From Anopheles merus (Eukaryota > Arthropoda > Insecta > Diptera > Culicidae): a stretch of 64,000 bases of DNA. Position numbers and translations under genes: made by a program. Positions 40,792 to 52,070 of the stretch are shown piece by piece; the first letter of the stretch is position 1, and every line of letters begins with the position of its first letter. The notes under the pieces are model-generated. The model worked only from the letters and a program-made list of their open reading frames with translations. It had not been told where the DNA came from and searched no databases. The stretch spans positions 4,371,501 to 4,435,500 of the forward strand of contig NC_054084.1 in the NCBI RefSeq assembly GCF_017562075.2, written 5' to 3'.

Positions 40792-43405
40792 CATCCCTGT
40801 CCTAGACATCCTTCAGCCTTCCTAGACAATCCTGCCTTTTTGTGTTTCTTTTTCCTTCTTTTCCCCTCGGGGATAAGCTCACTCACTCTCTCATGTTTCT
40901 ATGCGTTAGCTTTCCACCGTCCTTGCTGGGACCAACTTGCGCTTGGCCTTGTTTGTTGCCGAAGGGAAATGGCCATCATTAGGGGCCACCGGATTTCGGG
41001 CTAGCGCGGGAATGTGCGTTAGTCCACAGGGAGTAACTAATATGCAAACAAACAGGCGAGGTTTCTTCTCCTGGTGGGAGCAGAGTGTTTACGCTCCTAC
41101 TTGGGCCAGGGCTCTGAACACCTTCATTTGTCGGCCACACTTGGCGCTATTTAATGGGAGTCGTGCGACAGCTCAGCTCAACGCACACATCGTGTCCTCG
41201 AGTGTTCTGCCCGATCAAGGTTTCGGGATGGAGATATAGGCGAAGGTCTCGTTGGTTGAATGAAGCAGGTTGAGGGAGAGCGCATTGGAGTGGAAATGTA
41301 TTACGCGTGGCACGAATTTATTTCAAGGTTTTGCTAGATTTTCAGACACCAAGCAATCGTGTGTTTGACTACTTGTTCGAAGCTCCCCGAGAGCAGTATC
41401 ACTTGCTAGACGGGAATGTGTTAAACGATCAATCTATTAACACACTCGATCTATTTTTGGGGATCGAAAATCGAACTTTCAATTGATTGGAGCTCCTGTA
41501 GCTGAACATTCACGTACGAGTAGAATCAGGCATGGCTGAGAAACGAATCGCTGCAGACTTCGGACTCCAAATTGATTTGTTTGGCTCCAAATGTAGCACC
41601 ACGGTGATAAAAAAGTATTCTATTTGAGCATGGCAACAAAGTTTTTTTTGTGATCGTGTTCTGAGTTAAAAATAACTCCTCTAACAAGCCCGCCATTCCT
41701 CGATCGCATCCTAATTGAGACTTGATTGGCTGAGTGAGAGATGATTTGCCTCAATCCTTCTCCTTGAAAGGAATGATCAAGAATGGGGTGCGAATTGAAT
41801 CATCATGTGAATATTGAACACATTTTTTCTTCGGTCTCCAGTCCCAATTCCCTCGAAGAGTATCAAAAACACATTATTATATGATTGCTGGTCAGTGGGC
41901 AGCAAAAAAAAAGAACAGCAGAGAGATCAGAGCTCATTTTCAAACCAATTTGCTTAATGCCGAAAACAACACAAGCAAAATTAGACGAAAATCAACATTA
42001 TTGCTTTTTAATTCCCCTTTCTCGAGCAAGTACACACAGCCCCGGTACACAGTAATTGCTCTCAAAACACAGAAGCCGGGGAGAGAGGCGGGGGGAAGGG
42101 GACTGAAATCACGGAATGGACCTCTGTCGGTTACGGTTGCAGGGCAGCACACTGCCGCCGAACCAAATCATGACCGATCGGGGTGTAATTTTCCATCCAA
42201 CAAAACCGACCGGTTTTCTCCCCGTTTCCGTTCTCATTCGCTGGGAGTGTCCAATTTTGGGGGCTCATTTAGGGAAAATGGAAGCATTACGATGATGGCG
42301 CACAACGAATCGAATTCTAATCGGGTTAATTGTAGTCCATTCGAACTCATTGAGCTGCAATTACGCACCGCCAAAAGCCTTCGGTTTTGGGAGGATGGTG
42401 GTGCGCCGGGTGGGTAAAGAGAGTTTAAATTACACATTCAGGGGTTTCGGTGGTTTTGGTTGGTAATTTTCTATTGAAATTCCGAAACCGACACCTACCG
42501 AAAAAAGAACTCTCCCCACCGGACTGGCGATTTGCTAGACTGCACTGACGTATTACGCAGCCATTGAAGCTACTGGGTTGAAGGTGGAAGACGAAAAAAC
42601 ACTGGAGAAAAGCAAAAGGAAAATTCAATCCTCCTTCATTTGCGCAAAAAAAAGGGGCTGGAAAGCAATGGCCGCAGCTTAGAGGCTTTGTTGCGAGGAT
42701 GCACAAGCTTAGCATTCTCTTATTACTGCTGCTGTTGCGGATGAATTAGAGAGTCAGCAAATGAAGGCACCACTTGAACGGCCTGACGATCGAAGCATAC
42801 CAATGAACAAAACAACAACGAAATGGATAGAAAGAGCTGAACTTAATTTTCCCCGTTCGGTGTTAATTGAAGAGTCCAGCGTACCGCCATCATGATTGGC
42901 CGCAATTAGGTTTAATTGTTTATTTATTTACGGTTATTGTTTTACCGATTTCCGTTCACACTGTAGCAGCTGTGTGGAGCCACCCGTCGTTTTTTGGAGC
43001 GCTTTTCCTGGCGCGTAAAATTACAGTATTAGAGGAACCCCGGGGATGGGGATGGAGGACCGTTCGCTTTCTTGGCCAACAGCAGCGGGAACATTCCATC
43101 GGTGCAAGGAGCGTGTGCGGAATGAAGGAATGGTGGTGGAGCTTTCCTTTCGCAATAATCCACCGGATATGAGACCAGCGGGCGGGAGGCAGTAGCGGTG
43201 GAATGCCTTCACTCTATATGTTGCCGGCCCGGCAGGCAGGCAGCCTGGCTTGAATTTTTGGAGCAATTTTTCCGTCCGGCCCCGGGTGCAATTATCGCGG
43301 GCATAAAACAATCGCCCAGACCCCACAGCGCGACCACACAGACTGGTGAATGGTGTCGGTGGCCGCTTGCAGTGAACGAATTAATTAGAAAAAAGTGTAA
43401 TAATG

Positions 43406-43407
<2 letters not shown>

Positions 43408-43457
<50 letters not shown>
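43408..43457 (+). repeat. (AC)25 microsatellite
   Basis: Fifty bases of perfect AC, about 1.7 kb upstream of the presumed en start site. Confidence 0.95.
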
Positions 43458-43459
<2 letters not shown>

Positions 43460-44284
43460 CAGGGTGTCTTGCAAAAGGTGTTGCGGTGTGTTTGTGTGTT
43501 TGCGACGGTGTGATGGACATGGGCACATGGGATGTAATGAATTTCCACCACAGATTCGGAGCACTGGCGGTATGGACTGTGTGTGTGTGCCATTGCGCGT
43601 GAGAAGGAATGCGTGGGATTTGTACCGATTGCAGGGCGGTTTGGTTATTGTGTTTAGAAGCTTGGAGTGGGAAAAATATAATGTGTGAAATGTACTAGGT
43701 ACCGTTTGATGTACCATTTGGAAATCCTTTTGACTGTTGTTTCAACAATAGTGACGATTTAGAGCATGGTGAAAGTCTATTCAGCATTTAAAATATAATT
43801 GAAATTTATTTATTTTAAACATCAAACGTACTTCACAAACATATTGATGCATAAACATAAAAGGACTCCATTTGATTGCTGTTTCTGTTTGTTCATACTG
43901 GTTTTATGCGACAGACGCAATAAAAAAAAGAAGAAAATCCACCACATTGTTTCAACACAAAGCGATGGGCCATCTGTAGTATACATATATATGGATGGAT
44001 ATTTTTAAACCAAACCCCGTCCCGACAACGAGCCGCTGACGGCAATGTGTTGCGATTTCAAACAAAACCACGCCAGAACAAACAATACGGTAGTGCAAAA
44101 CCCTTCGTGCCTTCGTGCCATCAGTTTGTCTGAGTTGAAAATAGACTCCTGCATCAAGGTTCACCCGTATGCCATCAACCTAACAACAAGCACCTCAAGG
44201 ATACGCAGGCAGGACCGTCCTAGACGCAACCATATCATCCCAAACGCAAACAAAAACATCTAAAATTCACTTCACAAAATCAAC

Positions 44285-45035
44285 TGGAGCAAAATGGCTT
44301 TACAAAAAGAAGAAGAAGGAAAAAGTCTGTCAAAACCGCATCAGGACGCGGACAGCAACAGAGTCCAAAAAAAAAAAAAGCAACGAAACAAAAGCGGATA
44401 TGCCACCCGTCCGGGAGATGGGTTTGTGGCGAGAGAAACACGTGTGTGCAGTCACATGTGAGGGGTTAATTTCGAAAATTATACAATTGAAAAAATAACA
44501 TCTCGATTCTCGCAGCAACCCGCAGCAACGGAACGCATTGACGCTGGGAAGCCTGTTTTCCCCGTGCAACCATCCCCCTACTTCCCCCACCGAGAAAACG
44601 GGAAGCGAACGCCATTGGGGTTGTTGGCGCAGGGAATGAAAACGCACCCCCTTTTCGACGTGTGTGGTCCCGGTCCAGGAGCGAGCAGAGGCACACGAGA
44701 ACGAGACGGAGCACACCAAAGCGGAGCGGGTGGTTCGGTTCGGTAATAGAGTTGTACCGCGAGCGCACGCACACACTCTCGCATCGGCACAAGCATTTTC
44801 CCCTGCAAATTGACTTTTTCACGCACACAAACGTACGGTGGAGAAAACACGCCCATTTTCCTTACCTGCCGCACCACTACAACCGCAAGCGGGGTTTGCT
44901 GTTACTTCCCTTTCTATCTCCCGCTCCATCCGCTAGCGTGTTCTCTTTCGTGTGGCTTGCCGCAGACTAACACAACAAAAAATGCTACCCCTTTGCGTAA
45001 GGGAAGGGATGATTGGCTGGCGAAGGAGAGAGTGA
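44285..45035 (+). promoter_or_regulatory. Promoter-proximal GAGA/GCCAT-containing region, possible Polycomb response element
   Basis: This stretch lies 0.1-0.85 kb upstream of the presumed en start. It has an inverted GCCATTTT (44291-44298), which matches the Pho core, a second GCCATT at about 44611, and GAGAGAG at 45026-45032. In Drosophila the en Polycomb response elements lie within about 2 kb upstream of the promoter and combine Pho, GAGA-factor and Sp1/KLF sites (known). The match here is by a few short motifs only. The rest of the segment is GC-rich with several chance reading frames. Confidence 0.25.
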
Positions 45036-45125
45036 GAAACACACACACACAGCAGTGTTGTTGCTGGAAGGGATGGGAAAAGCGGAGCGGGTGCCGCTGG
45101 CAGGGAGTCTGCGAGATTGAGACTG

Positions 45126-45533
45126 TCAGTCAGGGTGCGTTTGACATTTCATTTCATTTCATTTTCAGACATTGTCACATCACAATTTATCTCGTGCGTC
45201 GGTCGAGTGCGGTCCGGTTTCGGGTATATTTGTTCGCAGAAGACGAAGACGCGTGTGAAGACGTGTGTGAGACGACAACACAGACCCAAAAGGCACGCGT
45301 CGAAGAAGTGTGTTGTGGTGCAGTGATTGAAGTCGCTCTCAGGCACAAGTGCCGCGTTGTGCAGATGTGAATTGCAGTGAGCGTTTGAAGCAGTGTTGTT
45401 TGAATGCAGTTAGAACGTTGATAGTGCGACGTTGTGCTTGAGTAGACGCACCCAGTGACAGTGATTATTTTTGAAACATTTTGGTGTTTGTGTGATTACT
45501 TGCGGTATAGACCGGGGATAGTGAGACAAGAAC
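45126..45533 (+). promoter_or_regulatory. en: Putative en initiator and 5' leader
   Basis: TCAGTC at 45126-45131 matches the arthropod initiator consensus, with the presumed +1 at the A of 45128. There is no TATA box in the preceding 60 bases. A downstream promoter element at the expected +28 spacing is not convincing. A second, weaker initiator-like TCAGAC follows at about 45165. If transcription starts near 45128 the leader is about 400 nt. It contains two short upstream ORFs, described separately. The start site is inferred from motif and position only. Confidence 0.35.
45365..45421 (+). other. Two minimal upstream ORFs in the en leader
   Basis: ATG TGA at 45365-45370 is a start codon followed directly by a stop. 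A second uORF at 45404-45421 encodes five residues (MQLER) before TGA. No other ATG lies between 45421 and the en start at 45534. If both are in the mature leader, ribosomes would have to leak past or reinitiate after them. The sequence is certain; translation and inclusion in the mRNA are inferred. Confidence 0.5.
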
Positions 45534-48500
45534 ATGGCCCTAGAAGATCGCTGCAGTCCCCAGAGTGCTCCTAGTCCACCGCATCATCACCACAGTAGCC
45601 AGAGCCCGACGAGCACGACCACGGTTACGATGGCAACGGCAAGTCCTGTGCCCGCCTGCACCACCACCACCACCACCAGCACCGCTGGCGCTAGCGCGAC
45701 TAGTTCGCCTACCCGCGACGAGATGTCGCTAGTGGTACCGATCTCTCCGCTGCACATCAAGCAGGAACCGCTCGGCAGTGATGGACCGATGCCAGCGCAG
45801 CCACCTCACCACCACCAGCATCCCCACCACCACCAGCTACCCCATCATCCCCATCATCAGCATCGTCCGCAGCAGCAGCCCTCCCCGCAGACCTCCCCGC
45901 CCGCCAGCATATCCTTTTCCATCACCAACATCCTGAGCGATCGGTTTGGCAAGGCAACGGCCGAACAGCAGCAGCAGCCCCATCCGCAACCTCCTGCCAT
46001 CCGCGAACCGATCAGCCCCGGACCGATCCATCCCGCGGTGCTCCTGCCCTACCCACAGCACGTGCTCCACCCTGCGCATCATCCGGCCCTGCTCCATCCA
46101 GCGTACCACACCGGCCTTCACCATTACTACCAGCCGTCGCCATCGCATCCACAGCCGATTGTGCCCCAGCCTCAGCGAGCGTCTCTGGAGCGAAGGGACA
46201 GCCTGTTCCGGCCGTACGACATCAGCAAGAGTCCGCGCCTTTGCAGCAGCAATGGAAGCAGCTCGGCCACCCCTCTGCCCCTCCATCCGTACCACACGGA
46301 CAGCGATTGCTCGACGCAGGATTCAACGTCCGCCCCGAGTCCCGCCACGTACGGTGATATCGCTTCGCCCTCGTCCGCCTCCTCCGCCATGACCACGCCG
46401 GCCACTACCAGCAGTCCCACGGGCAGTGTGTACGACTATAGCCGCAAAGCGAGCGCCCTGGACCATCGAGCCGCGCTGCTGAATGGATTCAGTGCAGCCG
46501 CCAGCTACCCCAAACTCCACGAGGAGATCATCAACAGCCACCGCAAGTTCCAGGCGAAGCTGATCGAATCGCAAACGAAGGCGGCACTGGCTGCGGCGGC
46601 CACCGCGGCTGCGGCGGCCGCTTCCGCGACCCCGCACAACATGCCACCGCTGGGAAGTTTGTGCAAGACGGTGTCACAGATCGGACAGCACGTGGCCGGT
46701 ACGGGCAGTTTGAACGGGTCCAGTGCAACGAACGGGGCGTCGAATGGTGGTTCCGGTGCTCCGGCCACTGCCAAACCAACGCCAAAGCCCATCCCGAAGC
46801 CTGCCCCGAGCTCGGACACCAATGGTTCCTCGTCGCAGGACGCTGGCATGGAGTCGTCGGACGACGCGAAGTCGGAAACGAGCAGCACCAAGGATGGAAG
46901 CGAAAATGGCAGCAATCTGTGGCCGGCCTGGGTGTACTGCACGCGGTACAGCGATCGTCCAAGCTCTGGTAAGTTTCTAGTTTGTTGTTGTTTGGGGGGG
47001 AACTTTTGTCTTGTAACTGGCCAGGTGTAACGATTTGATTACATGCCACCTCGCTGTGTTAGTGGAACGATGTCAACTACCGGCGAGGAAAATCAATAAT
47101 CAGGAAGGGTAGTCCCTGTTTTTCCGCATGTTTCTGTCAAAGTGAGGAAACTAATTAGTACGTTCTCCATCGCTTCTCAACACAACAAGTCAACATGTCA
47201 CACTGTTTGGCTGTTAGCGGGCCCCAACTAGCACAAGACCTATAATCATAAAAGTCAATGGAGGAAGCAAAAACCGCAAAACAGAGCTTGTGAGTGATGA
47301 ATAGTTGTGTCCATTTACCGTACAATTGTGACATTTCTACTGTCCGTTAGGCATCGAAGAAGCGGTAGAAAAAAGGTCATTGAAATAGTTCTACTTCAAT
47401 CGATTCCTATTATCATACACACAGACACTCGCTCTCATTGCTAATTGAATCAATATGCTTCCTGCAGCACTAAAACGAGCAATAAAAACACACATACACA
47501 CTATCAGGAGCGATTGTTAGCCGCTGTAACACAATATCCATCCACTTGAATCGTGCAATATTTATAGGATTTTAATCACTTGAGGGTCCTTCAGCCAGGG
47601 TGCAGCTGAATGCTGCGGGCCCCTTTCCCGCCGAATGATAATAGACAGCGGCGACAGCGCAAAGGCCTCGCATGGATTTTCCACACACGCGTGGTGATGT
47701 GATAATTTATTCATAACCCTCATATTTCTGTTATCGCCTGCGTGAGCTCGATAGTGCTCCGGTTCGGACAGCCGCTGGCACTGGCACCGGGCCTCATTAG
47801 CACCCGGACGCACGGGCGGTGGAATTTTCGATAATTTATGGTCCTACCTCGACGCTCGATTGACGCCCGCGGAAATACACCGAAACCGAACTCTCAATCA
47901 CGCTTCACACCCTCCGGGCGAAACGGCTCTTGATCATGAAGACTTCCGCTTGGACCGCTTGGTGTATCTATTGTGGATTGTAGCTAGTTTTTTTCTTTGC
48001 CGTGTGTTATATTTGCATTTTGCCGCTCAATTTGGTGCCTTCGATGGGTGTGGGATTGGCCGCTTCGATAAGCCCGTTGGACGATTTAACGCTCCATTAG
48101 CAAACGGCCACATACGCAAGCAGCTTTTGCGCGCAAGATGCGTTCAATGTACACGCTTTTGAGCGCTTCATCGACCCTGGTTGCCCTGGCAACCATTTTG
48201 CGCAGCGTCTGTCTGTCCGGTGCGTCTCCTTACGGTCTGGGCGCGTTGCTGGACGCAAACAAAAAGTAAAACACAACTTTGCCCGAGAGCTTAATGATCG
48301 CTGCAAAATCAAGATAGATCGTTTAATTTACTCACAGCCCGTCCCACTACACCACTAGGGGATAGTAGGGGAGCAAAAAAACATAAAAAGGATTTATATA
48401 CAGCTCCCTGTTTGATCCTTTTCTGTGCATCTCCCAGTGGAAAACGCAGCGCTGGAGCAGTGCATTAAGAAATAATAAATGAATTACCGCGCCAAGAAAA

Positions 48501-51500
48501 AAGTCGTCTCCGTCTTGCGCGCGATCCCACCGCCACGACCGGAGCGAATAATGATGATGATTGCAATCGCGTCCATTTTTAACTTACTCTCTTTTACTCT
48601 CCGTGCGTTGTTTGCGTTTGCCTGTTTGCTAGCTCAAAGCGCAGTGAAGTGTGTATGTGCAATTGCACAGTTTTACGATAGCCATCGCTACTGTTGTTGC
48701 ACTCCTTCCAGCGCCCCTTTAACCCCGCGCGTTTTTCGATGGACGATTAATTGAGTCGAAAAAAAGCGGAGGTGCGCTGCTCGATAAATTCACCAAGCAC
48801 GAAGTTGCTCGGGAATTGCTTCATTTGCCACGCTGGCCTAACCCGCTGCTAAGAAAGGATGGCATGGAAGTTAATTAATTTACTATCGACCGGGGTTTAG
48901 CTACTACGAAGCTCAGGGACGAAGTTTTATGGGTGCTGCTCCTCGCAAAGAGCGCAAAGAGCCTTGGCTGTGCTGGAAGTAAAACTTCTAGGTACAGGCG
49001 GAGCTTTTTTTATGTTCCATTTCGGTGGAGAATTCAACACACTAGCTCCCACCGAACCCGCAAGCAACCTTTAAGCCAATAAAGCTGGCTGATATTTCAA
49101 TTTATTAGAAGCAATTAGAAAAAGTTTCACCCCTTTCTGGTGCGCTCCGCACCCGGAATGGTTAACGTTTCGTAACGTTTGCGTTTGCCGCAAAAGAGGC
49201 TAGAATGTAATAAAACTTTTTCCCTTTTGTTGGCGAGTTATGAAAACACGAGCACGGCATTCCAGCGGAGCAAACGATCAAACTATTAAAGCTATAAAGT
49301 GAGATCGTAAAGGCGGTTTAATAGAAACTAATTCTCTTTGGAGGTTCTCATAGTTCTCAGTGCTTCAGAAATGGGGGGGGGTTTTAGAGACAAAAAAAAA
49401 AGATCCACACCCTCATGCACACAGAGAAATCACATAAATGTTTCCAATCGATCGATCGGGTGTAACAGTAGCACACTCACTTGTCAAACACGTCGTTCGA
49501 ACAAATTAATTCCCAATCGGGTAACAACAGCCCCCATCCGCCTGCACCCGCACCCCTTTTCGAAGGGAAGCCCACTATCGCAGCCACTGCTGAAGGAAGC
49601 TGAGCTCTGTCGACAGCTCATCTGTCAGTCGTCGCCCTGCTGCGTTCCCTTTTTCGGGGGGGCTCTGATAGGTTTCTATTTCGTTCGTTCTATTCCATTC
49701 CCTTCGTAGTGTTCCCGTTTTCGATGTACATTTTCGATTATCGTTCGATTATTAGACGGACGGAGCGGCGGACGGGAATTTCTAGTCCGGTACATTTTTT
49801 ACTAGCTTTTAATAGGGTTTCATTTTTCATCCATTTATCGCGACTTCCAGAGTATTACACCACACACAAACGTACAGAGTTTGCGCCCCCGAAAAATTGT
49901 CCGCTTTCGTCGCCCGTGTCATTTATCGATCGGCGTTAAGTGGGAAAGCGTGCGTGCCGGTCGTTTTCGTTTAATTTCGGGCCGCAACTGATGAAGGTTT
50001 GTGTTTTTGTTGTTGCTGTGCTGTGTTCGGTGGACCCCTCTGTCGGTGTGAACAAATGGGTACACGTTACTGTTTCGTTTATTTTTAGGAATGTTGCTCA
50101 CAAATGCAAACTTTTTTCGAAACTGTGTTTCATTAGGCGAAATGCGTTTAAGCAGAGATTCCTCACCGGCACCTTGCCAGTATTTGTTTCTTTTAAAAAT
50201 GAATTTCCTCTATTTCAAACATTCAACAATAGGGCCCAAACGGGTGCTAAACGGTACCACTAATTTGTGGCATCTTGTTGTGTGCGGTCTAAACAAAACT
50301 CGCCTTCCCAAAAGCTCGCGAAGGAACTCACCCAGTAAGGCGATTAAGTTTCTTTGTTTATGGGAATGCGTCATCCGTTAGCGTTCATCAAAATTTTATT
50401 CCATTCCATTTGTGACGATTTATTCGTCAATTCCAGCCAGTCAGCCGTCCCTGCTTTGCTCCCGCCGCCGAGCTAACCCCTTTCGCTGCATAAGGCTCTA
50501 TTAAAATGTCAAATTATGATAAACCATCGAACCGTCAGATCGGCCCACTGTCATAGTGAGTGAGTTGAAGTGCCTCAGTTCCCGCGGTGTGGCTCACTTG
50601 GCAGCTCCCGAAAAAAAACCCAACGGAGACATTAATATTCATCCCGCAAGAGCGCAAGAGACGAAAGGACGACGAGCTCACGTAGCGGAGAGAACGTTGG
50701 AAAGGGAACAACAGGGCCCAAGAAGTGGCTCGAATTAATTATCGAATTAATATATTAATTAACCTTCTATTGCGTACGCTCGGGATTACGCGCGGGACTA
50801 CATCGGGCGTCGAGAGAAAAGCGCCCGCAACTGACCCACGCGGACGCTCGGGCTATCCCGGGCCGGCCTCATTAATTAGTGCGATTATTTATTTCAACTA
50901 ATTTAAATGAAGCAATGGGGGCAACGCAGCGCACCGCCAGCGTCAGGAGAAAATAGCGAAAGCGTTCGTGTAAAATTTATGAACCAAGGGGTGAAGGAAA
51001 TTCGAGCCACCATTCGGGGAGTAATCGTAAAAATGGTCTCAAAGTGAAATAAACACATTCCTCTTGCAAACGGTGCTCCGCTGCCCGCTGCTTGGGGTCT
51101 TAATCTTAAGGGAGCTTTCGTTCCCGTTCCCCTCCATGTCTTTACGACGGCCATTTTTGTGCCAGCGCCAGCCAGCGAGAAAACAGTGCTAATGCAAAAC
51201 AAACAAACCGCGGCCAGCATGGGGAAGGACGGAAGGGCCAAATTCTCGATCCCCTCGGTGCAATAAACAGTACGATCATTTGCTTTCACCTACCTATACA
51301 TCCTCGGCAAACTGTACACACCACAACTGGCTCGATTTATCTCATCCGACGGTTAATTGAATTAGATAAGAGCGACAGTAATGATTATTTATTCACCAAC
51401 GGTCGAGTATCTCTCGCCATTCCCCCCCCTTGTGGCATCTCTCGGGGCATTTTCTTGCCTAGCAATTTTGCAGTCGTTAAAGCCAGTGACATTTTTATTA

Positions 51501-52070
51501 ATTTTCTGCTTTATCTCTCTCTCTCTCTCTCTCTCGCTCTCTCTTATGCTCTTGCTACAGGTCCTCGCTACAGACGCACGAAGCAACCGAAGGAAAAGGG
51601 CGACAGTGAGGAGAAGCGCCCACGGACAGCCTTTTCCAATGCGCAACTGCAAAGACTGAAGGTAAGGTTTCGTTTTTCCCGTCTCGTTCTTTCCTCTGTT
51701 TTACCTCCCATTTTCTGCTTTGCACAACGCTCTTTCTTCGATGTACTATTTGCCTATTACCATCTGTTCTAATCGTTTGCCATTTGTTTGTGCCTCTTCT
51801 TCTCTCCCTCGGTCTCTCCAGAATGAGTTCAACGAAAATCGCTATCTGACGGAAAAGCGGCGGCAAACGCTCAGTGCCGAGCTCGGGCTGAACGAGGCGC
51901 AAATCAAGATCTGGTTCCAGAACAAGCGGGCCAAGATCAAGAAGAGCTCGTCGGAGAAGAACCCGCTCGCCCTCCAGCTGATGGCCCAAGGTCTGTACAA
52001 TCACTCGACCGTGCCCCTCACGAAGGAGGAGGAAGAGCTCGAGATGCGCATGAACGGACAGATCCCGTAA
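45534..52070 (+). CDS. en: Engrailed homeodomain transcription factor, three coding exons (45534-46968, 51561-51661, 51822-52070)
   Basis: Segment-polarity transcription factor, mainly a repressor, acting in the nucleus in posterior-compartment and neural cells (family knowledge). The spliced product is 594 residues. Visible in order: a His/Pro/Ser/Thr/Gln-rich N-terminus (1-126); the eh1 Groucho-binding motif SFSITNILSDRFG (127-139); low-complexity sequence with an Ala-rich run (350-365) and a Lys-Pro repeat (413-424); a Ser/Asp-rich stretch (434-460); the Exd-binding hexapeptide region WPAWVYCTRY (463-472); the PRYRR linker (480-484); the homeodomain (496-555, with W543, F544, Q545 and N546 as homeodomain positions 48-51); and the C-terminal block ending NGQIP. 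Exon 1 ends after one base of Gly479 at a GTAAGT donor. Exon 2 starts after a CAG acceptor and ends at Lys512 before GTAAGG. Exon 3 starts after CAG. The start has A at -3 and G at +4, and an in-frame TGA lies at 45522-45524. The PRYRR linker and the lack of an Arg-Ser insertion favour en over invected. Confidence 0.97.
50732..50763. promoter_or_regulatory. Cluster of TAATTA/ATTAAT homeodomain-type sites in intron 1
   Basis: Within about 32 bases the sequence has AATTAATTAT, GAATTAATA and TATTAATTAA, giving at least three overlapping TAAT-core sites. A further ATTAATTAG with AT-rich flank follows at about 50870-50903. Engrailed and other Gln50 homeodomains bind TAATTA (known), so autoregulation or Hox input is plausible. 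AT-rich DNA produces such words by chance, so confidence is limited. Confidence 0.35.
51514..51544 (+). repeat. (TC)n tract forming the intron 1 polypyrimidine run
   Basis: A 31-base TC dinucleotide run with a single G at 51536, immediately upstream of the exon 2 acceptor. It serves as the U2AF-binding tract by position. On the other strand it reads GAGAGAG, a possible GAGA-factor site. Length variation here could affect inclusion of exon 2, which carries the homeodomain N-terminal arm and the start of helix 1. Confidence 0.8.
51609..51998 (+). other. en: Homeobox of engrailed, interrupted by intron 2
   Basis: The 60-residue DNA-binding domain begins at Glu-Lys-Arg-Pro-Arg-Thr-Ala-Phe (E1 to F8) in exon 2. 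It is interrupted between positions 17 and 18 by the 160-bp intron and resumes in exon 3 with Asn-Glu-Phe. The hydrophobic core residues L16, F20, W48 and F49 and the base-contacting residues R3, R5, I47, Q50 and N51 are all present. Gln50 predicts TAATTA-type sites, as known for Engrailed. Compared with Drosophila En the changes are conservative (for example the N-terminal part of helix 1 and the Lys/Arg exchange in helix 2), so the domain should be functional. The coordinates enclose the intron. Confidence 0.95.
51662..51821 (+). other. en: en intron 2 (160 bp) inside the homeobox
   Basis: Starts with GTAAGG after Lys512 and ends with a pyrimidine-rich CTCCAG acceptor. It is phase 0 and lies between homeodomain positions 17 and 18. 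Reading through it without splicing meets stops, so it must be removed for a full homeodomain. Confidence 0.95.

Larger units (their letters stand above)
31186..44284. other. Non-coding DNA, no supported gene
   Basis: Contains a 136-residue open frame (31684-32094) of normal composition without recognised domain, ACT/ACC trinucleotides (about 33093-33123), a G20 run (33732-33751), (TTGC)n at 40766-40791 and a long (AC)n run at 43408-43457. TAATTA words are common around 35557-35660. No frame meets the standard for a gene call. Confidence 0.6.
46969..51560 (+). other. en: en intron 1 (4,592 bp)
   Basis: Bounded by GTAAGT at 46969 and CTACAG at 51555-51560. It splits Gly479 after its first base (phase 1). 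An almost pure TC tract at 51514-51544, interrupted by one G, forms the polypyrimidine run about 15 bases before the acceptor. The interior has no credible coding exon. It contains a dense homeodomain-site block (50732-50763) and several AT-rich stretches with TAATTA or ATTAAT words. Drosophila en carries stripe enhancers in its first intron (known), so enhancer content is a reasonable inference. I saw no clear 6-nt Arg-Ser microexon of the kind used by invected, though one that short cannot be excluded by eye. Confidence 0.9.

Noticed and set aside
41881..42417. 178-residue plus-strand frame
   Set aside because: Length is within what chance gives in 64 kb. No domain or signal peptide, and no codon bias that I could judge convincing.
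44810..45370. 186-residue frame upstream of en
   Set aside because: It overlaps the presumed promoter and leader, is not in frame with en, and has no homology features.
46969..47030. Read-through of en exon 1 to give a 498-residue protein without a homeodomain
   Set aside because: A strong GTAAGT donor sits at 46969, and splicing to 51561 restores the conserved family sequence exactly. The extension is intron sequence.
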